DNA of 10,066 bases from Planctomycetaceae bacterium (lineage in GTDB: Bacteria; Planctomycetota; Planctomycetia; Pirellulales; Thermoguttaceae), in NCBI GenBank assembly GCA_031254675.1, contig JAIRTV010000416.1, positions 1 through 10,066 of the forward strand. The letters run 5' to 3'. This document shows positions 1-5,528 of the stretch, piece by piece. Made by a program: the position numbers and the translations under genes. The notes under the pieces are model-generated. The model saw nothing but the letters and a program-made list of their open reading frames with translations, was not told the DNA's origin and made no database searches. The first letter of the stretch is position 1; every line of letters starts with the position of its first letter.

Positions 1-50
1 AGGCGACCTCCAAGGTAAGCGACTTCCAAGGTGGGCAACCTTCGGCAAAC
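1..50. repeat. degenerate start of the hairpin-repeat array
   Basis: This stretch holds two degraded copies of the AAGGTGGGCGACC-like word that opens each full repeat unit downstream (AAGGTAAGCGACTTCC near 13 and AAGGTGGGCAACCTTCGG near 28). It suggests that the repeat array continues to the left of the window. No coding sequence is supported. Confidence 0.5.
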
Positions 51-286
51 AAGGTGGGCGACCTTTCGCCGAAAGGTCGCGTCGGCGATAGCCGACCAGC
101 CCTTGTGTTGAGCCGGCAATCAGATTCCGAACCGTTTGGCAACACAGATTGCCAGCTCAACACAGGGTCAGAATTGCCTTGCGGCAATGCGACCTTTCGG
201 CGAAAGGTCGCCCACCTTCTTTCGGCGAAACATCACCGCTTGCGGCATTTCAACTATTCACTATTCACTACTAACTATTAACTAAA
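51..286. repeat. hairpin repeat unit A (236 bp)
   Basis: This is the first complete unit of a dispersed-type repeat. A 30-bp word at 51-80 recurs as an exact reverse complement at 189-218, and each arm also contains its own 10-bp stem with a 3-nt loop (58-80 and 189-211). Inside lie a GTCGGC-GATA-GCCGAC hairpin (81-96) and an 18-bp inverted pair, 104-121 with 147-164, with one mismatch. The unit ends in a 7-bp tandem tail (254-284). Reading frames through it follow the repeat and do not look like genes. It could be a MITE, a REP-like element or a structured RNA; the sequence alone does not decide. Confidence 0.85.
254..284. repeat. 7-bp tandem tail of unit A
   Basis: The tail reads CTATTCA, CTATTCA, CTACTAA, CTATTAA, CTA, an exact 7-bp period with drift. 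It is the 3' end of repeat unit A and lies directly before unit B. The pattern resembles heptanucleotide short tandem repeats known from other bacteria. Confidence 0.8.
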
Positions 287-516
287 AAGGTGGGTGATGT
301 TTCGCCGAAACATCACGTCGGCGATAGCCGACCAGCCCCTGCTTTCGGAAGGCAATCAGATTCCGAACCGTTTGGCAACACAAATTGCCAACTCAACACA
401 GGGACGAGTTGCCTAACGGCAACGCGACCTTTCGGCGAAAGGTCGCCCACCTTTTTAGAAACATCACCGCTTGCGGCATTTCAACTATTCACTATTCACT
501 CATAACTATTAACTAC
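287..516. repeat. hairpin repeat unit B (230 bp)
   Basis: This second unit lies head-to-tail with unit A and is similar along its whole length. Its left arm carries a different but equally perfect 10-bp stem (294-316, GTGATGTTTC-GCC-GAAACATCAC), so both sides of the stem changed together. The GTCGGC-GATA-GCCGAC hairpin is kept (317-332). The inner long inverted pair seen in unit A is broken here, because TGTGTTGAG is replaced by CTGCTTTCGGA. The right arm (424-453) keeps unit A's sequence, so it no longer pairs perfectly with unit B's left arm. Confidence 0.85.
485..515. repeat. 7-bp tandem tail of unit B
   Basis: The tail reads CTATTCA, CTATTCA, CTCATAA, CTATTAA, CTA, the same length and phase as the tail of unit A with two changes in the third heptamer. 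It ends one base before the next unit begins. Confidence 0.8.
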
Positions 517-565
517 AAGGTGGGTGATGTTTCGCCGAAGGGTTTGCACCCACCATCACATCGGC
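517..565. repeat. truncated hairpin repeat unit C
   Basis: Bases 517-539 match the start of unit B exactly, then the sequence diverges. A late piece, CATCACATCGGC (554-565), resembles CATCACGTCGGC of unit B, so the middle seems deleted or replaced. GGTGGGTG (519-526) can still pair with CACCCACC (547-554), so a simple stem-loop survives. The unit closes the array before the first gene. Confidence 0.65.
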
Positions 566-664
566 AAAAGGTTGACTCTTGTCTTAGGGAAGGGTTGGAG
601 AAAAGGTCTTTTGTCGTCAAAATGAAAAATAGATTGCCGTCTGACTTTGTTTTTAAATTCAAAA

Positions 665-673
665 TGTTATAAT
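665..673 (+). promoter_or_regulatory. extended -10 promoter for the 765 gene
   Basis: TGTTATAAT is a perfect extended -10 element (TG, one base, then TATAAT at 668-673). No good -35 box sits 16-18 bp upstream, which is tolerated in extended -10 promoters. Transcription would start near 680 and leave a leader of about 85 nt. It lies just after the repeat array and before the first gene, on the right strand. No transcript evidence is available. Confidence 0.55.
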
Positions 674-764
674 CTCAACTTCACTGAACCGAATCAAAAA
701 AACTCGCCGTTATTTTGATCCAACCCAATCTTAACCCTTGTTCCCTCTCAACCCACAAAAAAAA

Positions 765-1607
765 ATGAACAATCACATCAATATCTATAAACCGGATTTG
801 ATGGAAGTTATTGAAACAACACAACATACAATCGATGTCAAATCCGTTCGAATCCGTTTCCGCGACGAAGAAAAACAGAAGAATTTTTCGTTCAATGTCG
901 GACAATTCGGGCTCTACAGCGTGTTCGGCTACGGCGAATCAACATTCAATATTTGTTCCAGCTCCAATTGGAAAGAGTATCTCGAATTTTGTTTTCGCAA
1001 AACCGGAAGAGTTACCGAAGCAATGTGGAATATTGTCCCCGGTGAAACAATTGGTTTTCGCGGTCCATACGGAAACGCTTACCCAATGAAAGAATGGGAA
1101 GGCAAAGATTTGGTGTTTGTTGGCGGCGGAATTGCAATGCCGCCCATCCGTTGCGCAATCTGGTACGCTCTCGAAAATCGAGAAAAATACGGCAAAATCA
1201 CCATCGTTTACGGCGCAAGAACTGTAGGCGATCTGGTTTTCCGAACCGATTTGGCAAAATGGACGGAATTTCCCAATGTGGATGTCTTGCAAACAGTTGA
1301 CCCAGGCGGCGAAACTCCCGAATGGAATGGCAAAATCGGATTCGTTCCAACAATTCTCAAAGAAGCAAAATTCGACGCCAAAAATGCAGCCGCCTTAGTA
1401 GTAGGACCGCCAATCATGATCAAATTTTCTCTTCCCGTGCTCGCCGAAGCCGGAATGGATGACTCCAATATCTTTACAAGTCTCGAAAACCGAATGAAAT
1501 GCGGCGTCGGAAAATGTGGACGCTGTAATTGTGGTCCCGTTTACGTTTGCAAAGAAGGTCCCGTTTTTTCGTTGCGGCAAATGAAACAGTTACCGGAAGA
1601 CTATTAA
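765..1607 (+). CDS. FAD/NAD(P)-binding oxidoreductase with C-terminal [2Fe-2S] cluster (hydrogenase gamma/AsrB-like)
   Basis: The protein (280 aa) is an electron-transfer flavoprotein of the ferredoxin-NADP reductase superfamily, closest in layout to sulfhydrogenase gamma subunits, AsrB and the dihydroorotate dehydrogenase electron-transfer subunit. A flavin-binding barrel (about 15-100) includes VGQF and GYGESTFNICSS. GFRGPYGNAYP precedes the nucleotide-binding VFVGGGIAMPP (about 117-127), and YGAR follows. The C-terminus has Cys246, Cys251, Cys254 and Cys262 followed by GPVF, the usual [2Fe-2S] site of this group; Cys256 is an extra cysteine. It should pass electrons between NAD(P)H and a partner protein in the cytoplasm. 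No hydrogenase or sulfite reductase subunit lies nearby, so the partner is unknown. I chose the ATG at 765; an in-frame TTG at 738 adds only nine unlikely residues. There is no clear ribosome binding site. Confidence 0.85.
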   Translation: MNNHINIYKPDLMEVIETTQHTIDVKSVRIRFRDEEKQKNFSFNVGQFGLYSVFGYGESTFNICSSSNWKEYLEFCFRKTGRVTEAMWNIVPGETIGFRGPYGNAYPMKEWEGKDLVFVGGGIAMPPIRCAIWYALENREKYGKITIVYGARTVGDLVFRTDLAKWTEFPNVDVLQTVDPGGETPEWNGKIGFVPTILKEAKFDAKNAAALVVGPPIMIKFSLPVLAEAGMDDSNIFTSLENRMKCGVGKCGRCNCGPVYVCKEGPVFSLRQMKQLPEDY

Positions 1608-1694
1608 CATAACAGCAAATCGCGAACCGTGTTGCGAATCAATTGTTGCAGTAAAATTATTAGTTCATTTGTTACGTCAGCTACAAAGAGAGTT

Positions 1695-2180
1695 ATGGGT
1701 AAGAAAAACAAAAAAATTCCGCTTCCGTCTAACGAACGAACAATTTCCGAAAACCGCAAAGCACGGCATGAATATCATATTCTGGACAGTTTGGAATGTG
1801 GAATCGTGTTGGTGGGCAGTGAAGTAAAAAGTTTGCGATCAGGGACAGTCGCACTGGCGGAAGCATACGGACGTGTTCGCAACGGCGAAGTTTGGCTGGT
1901 CGGCTGCGATATTCCCGAATATGTTGAAGCAAACCAATTCAATCACAAACCCAAACGAGATAGAAAATTATTGTTGCATCGCCGCGAAATCGAACGTTTC
2001 GCCAAACGAGCTTACGAAAAAGGTTTGACATTGGTTCCGCTCCGAATGTATTTCAAAGAAGGTAAAGCCAAAGTATTGCTGGGATTATGCAAAGGTAAAC
2101 AAGAATTCGATAAACGTGACGCCAAAAAGAAAGCCGAAACCTCAAAAGCATTACGATTATCAATGATGCGTCGGCGCTGA
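1695..2180 (+). CDS. smpB: SsrA-binding protein SmpB
   Basis: SmpB binds tmRNA and delivers it to ribosomes stalled on broken mRNAs (trans-translation). The 161-residue protein has the family's usual length and signature: ARHEYHILDSLECGIVLVGS near the start, then EVKSLR, the AYGRV segment, HKPKRDRKLLLHRREI in the middle, and a basic tail beginning DKRDAKKK and ending MRRR. The ATG at 1695 gives a standard N-terminus (MGKKNKK) with a weak purine-rich AAAGAGAG just upstream; an upstream in-frame GTG at 1629 would add 22 residues with no family match. The gap to the reductase gene is 87 bp. No tmRNA gene is visible in the window. Confidence 0.95.
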   Translation: MGKKNKKIPLPSNERTISENRKARHEYHILDSLECGIVLVGSEVKSLRSGTVALAEAYGRVRNGEVWLVGCDIPEYVEANQFNHKPKRDRKLLLHRREIERFAKRAYEKGLTLVPLRMYFKEGKAKVLLGLCKGKQEFDKRDAKKKAETSKALRLSMMRRR

Positions 2181-2243
2181 GTTGGCAATTCGTAGCGTAA
2201 ACCAATAACCAATTTCGCAATATAAATTTTACCGGTAACACAA

Positions 2244-2256
2244 TTAACTATTAACT
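2244..2256. repeat. short stretch of the same 7-bp word
   Basis: TTAACTATTAACT sits in the spacer between smpB and the hydrolase gene and matches the CTATTAA word of the repeat tails at 254-284 and 485-515. It may be a stray remnant of the repeat family, but at about two units it could also be chance in AT-rich sequence. Confidence 0.3.
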
Positions 2257-2282
2257 CTTTAGCAACTTTTTAACTAAATATT

Positions 2283-3206
2283 ATGAAAACAACATTATCT
2301 TTGACAACAACATTATTGTTTGTTTTTGGTTCGTTGGTATTAACGAATACCGTATTGATCAATTTGGTGACAAATACGGTTAACGCTGCAGAACAAAAAA
2401 AGATGACGCTTTGGGAACAAGATGCCCCAAACGCCTTGGGAACGGAAGAAAAAGATAAACCACGCATAACCGTTTGGTTTCCAGACAAAAGTAATGCGAC
2501 GGATATGGCGGTTGTTGTTTGTCCTGGCGGTGGTTATGGCGGGTTGGCGTTAGACCACGAAGGAAAACAAATCGGTGAATGGTTTCATTCCTTTGGCGTA
2601 ACCGCAATTATTTTGGAATACCGACATCGCGGCAAGGGTTATGGTCATCCGAATCCGTTGCTCGATGTTCAGCGTGCGATTCGTACGGTTCGGTTTAACG
2701 CCAAAGATTGGGAAATTGATCCGGCAAAAATTGGCGTGATGGGATTCTCTGCCGGTGGACATCTTGCGTCAACTGCCGGAACCCATTTCGAAAATATGGA
2801 AAAACCAAACGATGAGATTGACAAAATGAGTTGTCGACCGGATTTTATGATTCTTTGTTATCCGGTTATTTTGTTCGATGTGAAATTTACGCATCGCGGT
2901 TCGCAACATAATTTGATTGGCGCGAATGCCCCGAAAGAACTTGTCGAGTATTATTCAAACGAAAAACAAGTTACGGAAAAAACGCCGCCAACATTTATCT
3001 TTTTCACGAATGAAGACAAGACGGTTCCGGCGGAAAACGGAATTGAGTTTTATCTTGCTCTTCGCAAATACAAAATTCCTGCCGAGTTGCACATCTATCA
3101 AAAAGGAGCACACGGACAAGGATTGGCGAAAAAACAAACCGGCAACGAAATGTGGACAGAACTCTGTAAAGCATGGCTCATCAATAACGGATTCTTGAAA
3201 AAATAA
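2283..3206 (+). CDS. secreted alpha/beta-hydrolase (acetyl-xylan/feruloyl esterase-like)
   Basis: This 307-residue serine hydrolase is probably exported. A hydrophobic N-terminus ends in NAA-EQ, a good signal peptidase I site after residue 36. The core has an oxyanion-hole motif PGGGY (81-85), the nucleophile elbow GFSAGG with Ser156, a likely acid Asp245 in TNEDKTVP and a likely base His277 in KGAHGQG. The order and motifs fit the BD-FAE/acetyl esterase group, whose members remove acetyl or feruloyl groups from plant polysaccharides. The substrate cannot be read from the sequence, and a general carboxylesterase is possible. The start codon is clear, although no strong ribosome binding site precedes it. 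The stop codon directly abuts an ATG at 3207 in the same frame. Confidence 0.88.
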   Translation: MKTTLSLTTTLLFVFGSLVLTNTVLINLVTNTVNAAEQKKMTLWEQDAPNALGTEEKDKPRITVWFPDKSNATDMAVVVCPGGGYGGLALDHEGKQIGEWFHSFGVTAIILEYRHRGKGYGHPNPLLDVQRAIRTVRFNAKDWEIDPAKIGVMGFSAGGHLASTAGTHFENMEKPNDEIDKMSCRPDFMILCYPVILFDVKFTHRGSQHNLIGANAPKELVEYYSNEKQVTEKTPPTFIFFTNEDKTVPAENGIEFYLALRKYKIPAELHIYQKGAHGQGLAKKQTGNEMWTELCKAWLINNGFLKK

Positions 3207-3335
3207 ATGAAATTTGTAACATTGTATCAATATGTTGATTTTCTACGGAGTCAACAAGGACATACCGAACAACATACCAAACTTTCAATGATTTCAATAT
3301 TACAAAATTCATCAACTTACCGATTATGGTCTAGC

Positions 3336-4259
3336 ATGATATTGCGAACAATTAGTTTGATTATTGTTTTTTTTATATTGGCAAATTCCAACGCTCAGGA
3401 AATGCCGTTAAATCTCGACGGTCTTGATACAATTACCCAAAATACTCAAAATGCTCAAGACACTCAAAATATTCAAGACTCTCAAAATAAGGAAGCGATT
3501 TCTGGTCAAGTTACCGCAACTGATTCGACTCCGATAACGGTACAACAATCCAATTCGGTTGTTTCGTCGGAAAATCCAACCTTGTCGGAGACTTCGTCGC
3601 CAACAAATTCGTCGCGGAAACGTCAAAATTCGTTTTGGAATTTGATTGTTGCCAGTGGTTTGATTGGATACACAATTATTTTGTTATCGTTATTAGCGGT
3701 TGCTCTGATTATTGAATACGCCTTGACGATTCGTTCCAAAATTTTAATGCCGCCCGGTTTTGCCGACGAAGTGTTGCAACTTCTTTCGCAAGGGCAATGG
3801 GCAGCTTCGGTACAAAAATGTCAAGCGGATCCGAGTCCTCTTGCTCAGATTCTTCATGCGGGCATGAAAGAATACGAATTTGGTTGGGATGCAATTGAGA
3901 AAGCCGCCGAAGAAGCCACCACCGAACAAGCATCGCGTTTGTATCGAAAAATCGAATATCTGAACGTTATTGGCAATATTGCGCCAATGCTTGGATTGCT
4001 TGGAACGGTTGTTGGAATGGTAACCGCTTTTCAACAACTTGCGGAATCCGAAGGTTACGCCCGAGCGGCAGACCTTGCCGGTGGAATTTATCTTGCGTTG
4101 GTGACAACAGTTGAAGGATTACTTGTCGCAATTCCGTGTTTGACGTTGTATTCGTTTTTCGGCAACAGAATTGCGGCGCTAATCTCCGAAACAGTTTTCG
4201 TCGCAGAACAAGTATTGTCTCCGATCAAAAAAAGTGTTGCCAGAAAAAAACAAAAATAA
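3336..4259 (+). CDS. MotA/TolQ/ExbB-type proton channel family protein
   Basis: The protein belongs to the ExbB/TolQ group, inner-membrane channel subunits that use the proton gradient to power outer-membrane work. From the chosen start (307 aa) it has a signal-like segment (1-20, cleavage near NSNA-Q), a glutamine/asparagine-rich 9-bp repeat tract (residues 34-51) and a Ser/Thr-rich linker. Membrane helices lie at about 101-128, 208-232 and 249-276. NVIGNIAPMLGLLGTVVGMV and ALVTTVEGLLVAIP are the conserved channel motifs. An ExbD/TolR partner is usually adjacent but none is in the window. The start is uncertain: in-frame ATGs exist at 3207, right after the hydrolase stop, and at 3288. I prefer 3336 because it begins at the signal peptide and the upstream codons (CTA, TCT, AGC) look unlike the rest of the gene. 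No start has a clear ribosome binding site. Confidence 0.85.
   Translation: MILRTISLIIVFFILANSNAQEMPLNLDGLDTITQNTQNAQDTQNIQDSQNKEAISGQVTATDSTPITVQQSNSVVSSENPTLSETSSPTNSSRKRQNSFWNLIVASGLIGYTIILLSLLAVALIIEYALTIRSKILMPPGFADEVLQLLSQGQWAASVQKCQADPSPLAQILHAGMKEYEFGWDAIEKAAEEATTEQASRLYRKIEYLNVIGNIAPMLGLLGTVVGMVTAFQQLAESEGYARAADLAGGIYLALVTTVEGLLVAIPCLTLYSFFGNRIAALISETVFVAEQVLSPIKKSVARKKQK
3435..3488 (+). repeat. 9-bp tandem repeat inside the ExbB-like gene
   Basis: Six 9-bp units read ACCCAAAAT, ACTCAAAAT, GCTCAAGAC, ACTCAAAAT, ATTCAAGAC, TCTCAAAAT. They encode TQN TQN AQD TQN IQD SQN in the periplasmic linker after the signal segment. The last four alternate AAT and GAC endings, suggesting an 18-bp higher-order period. 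Copy changes would keep the reading frame. Confidence 0.85.
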
Positions 4260-4281
4260 ATGATTACGTTATTGATTGGTC

Positions 4282-5433
4282 ATGCGATATGGTTACAAAA
4301 CGTTCCTTTTTCTCGGAATTGTCATTTTGTTGATTCTTGGCTGGTATTTGCCGTCGGTAACAGCTTATCCGATGACCGTATCGCCGTTGCTTGTGTCAAC
4401 TCAATTAACAATTTTGCCGTTACTGATTTCACTGTTTCTTGTGTTTTTGTGTTTTAAGAAACATCGGATACTTTGTCAAATCATTTGCCCGCTTGGTTTC
4501 TGTTTTCGTACGGTTGGTCTAATACGAAAAAAAATAACCGGCAACAACCGAACACCATTTTCCGCAACAATTCCGAGAATTGGTATTTTTCTTGCTCTTT
4601 TTAGTGGTTTGGGTTCTTTTATTGGTGTGGTTGGTTTTCTCTGGCTTGACCCGTTTGTTTTGTTTAGTTCACTGTTTCGCGGTTTATCGCCTCTTCTTCC
4701 TATTTTTGTTGCTTTATTAATTTTTTCTTGGTTTTCGCCTTCGTTTTGGTGTGTTCATTTTTGTCCGCTTGGCGGAGTACAAGATTTATTGTACATTCCT
4801 CGTGTTGTTTTTCGTTACCGTTTGAATATTCATTCGTTTGAGCGTCGCCGTTTTTTGCGGTTTAGTTTGGGCTTGTTCTTTTCGGCGATCCTATTTGAAC
4901 TGAGTCGCCGTTTGACTCAAAAAACTGCTTCATTCTTTCCGATTCGTCCTCCCGGAGCGGTTTGTGAACAGTTATTTCTGGCACGTTGTACACGTTGCGG
5001 CGCCTGCGTGCAAGCCTGTCCGACAACTCTTTTGCGAACACAATATTTTGAAACGTCAATTCTTGAATATGGTACACCGTATGCCGTGTTCGATCCGGCG
5101 TGGTGCAACAACAATTGCACGCGATGTAGTTGGGCTTGTCCGAGTGGCGCGCTTCAAAAAATATTACCCGACAACAAAAAGAATTTTAAACTTGGTCTTG
5201 CCGTGTTGACGTTGGAACATTGCCGACTTTACGATGACAAGGAATGTAGTATTTGCGGACGAGAATGTCCATTTGAAGCAATTACGTTTGAATGGTCGGA
5301 AACAGAATATCGCAGAATACCGGTTATCGATACGGAAAAATGTACCGGTTGCGGACGTTGTGTTGTGTCCTGTCCCGTTGACAATAACGACACAAAACCG
5401 CTTCGTATTTTATCTTTCAATAAATGTAGTTGA
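4282..5433 (+). CDS. NapH-NapG-type fusion, membrane 4Fe-4S ferredoxin protein
   Basis: The protein (383 aa) joins two parts that are separate in nitrate reductase gene clusters. The N-terminal part (about 1-180) is a NapH-like membrane domain with about five hydrophobic segments and two CxxxCP motifs (Cys65/Cys69 and Cys157/Cys161). The rest matches NapG/MauM ferredoxins. It begins with ERRRFLRFSLG (188-198), which looks like a twin-arginine motif, then has the RPPGA-E-F-CTRCGAC block. Four cluster motifs have cysteines at 236/239/242/246, 275/279/282/286, 314/322/325/329 and 354/357/360/364. It probably carries electrons across or along the membrane to a partner not encoded here. I chose the ATG at 4282, 22 bp after the previous gene; a TTG two codons earlier is possible. 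Close spacing suggests co-transcription with the ExbB-like gene. Confidence 0.85.
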   Translation: MRYGYKTFLFLGIVILLILGWYLPSVTAYPMTVSPLLVSTQLTILPLLISLFLVFLCFKKHRILCQIICPLGFCFRTVGLIRKKITGNNRTPFSATIPRIGIFLALFSGLGSFIGVVGFLWLDPFVLFSSLFRGLSPLLPIFVALLIFSWFSPSFWCVHFCPLGGVQDLLYIPRVVFRYRLNIHSFERRRFLRFSLGLFFSAILFELSRRLTQKTASFFPIRPPGAVCEQLFLARCTRCGACVQACPTTLLRTQYFETSILEYGTPYAVFDPAWCNNNCTRCSWACPSGALQKILPDNKKNFKLGLAVLTLEHCRLYDDKECSICGRECPFEAITFEWSETEYRRIPVIDTEKCTGCGRCVVSCPVDNNDTKPLRILSFNKCS

Positions 5434-5528
5434 TTTTGTTGCGCGAAATTTAAACACGAATGACACGAAAAAAATTTTTCAAACGTTTGTGAGATGATTG
5501 TTAAAACGGAGGGTTTTGTTTTTTTGTT
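5434..5528. other. convergent intergenic region, possible weak terminator
   Basis: The 95 bp between the stop codons of two convergent genes are AT-rich. They hold a direct repeat ACACGAA (5454-5460 and 5463-5469), a palindrome CAAACGTTTG (5480-5489), and a short stem AAAAC/GTTTT (5503-5507 with 5513-5517) followed by a T-rich tract. The last could end plus-strand transcription, but the stem is weak and I would not call a terminator firmly. No strong hairpin is seen for the minus strand. Confidence 0.35.

Noticed and set aside
1..565. CRISPR array
   Set aside because: Units are about 230 bp, nearly identical along their length, and lack short direct repeats with unique spacers; no cas gene is present.
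54..672. Open frames of 71-95 codons through the repeat array, giving related peptides such as MGDVSPKHHVGDSRP
   Set aside because: The peptides resemble each other only because the DNA units are repeats. They run across inverted repeats and heptamer tails, have no ribosome binding site, and match no family I know.
738..764. Longer TTG start for the FAD/NAD(P) reductase
   Set aside because: It would add nine residues (MFPLNPQKK) with no family support, and the ATG at 765 is better placed.
1620..1637. TCGCGAAC/GTTGCGA hairpin after the reductase gene as a terminator
   Set aside because: The stem has a bulged base and no T-run follows it.
3207..3335. Longer ExbB-like protein from the ATG directly after the hydrolase stop
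   Set aside because: The added 43 residues have unusual codons and put the signal peptide in the interior. It remains possible and is noted in the gene entry.
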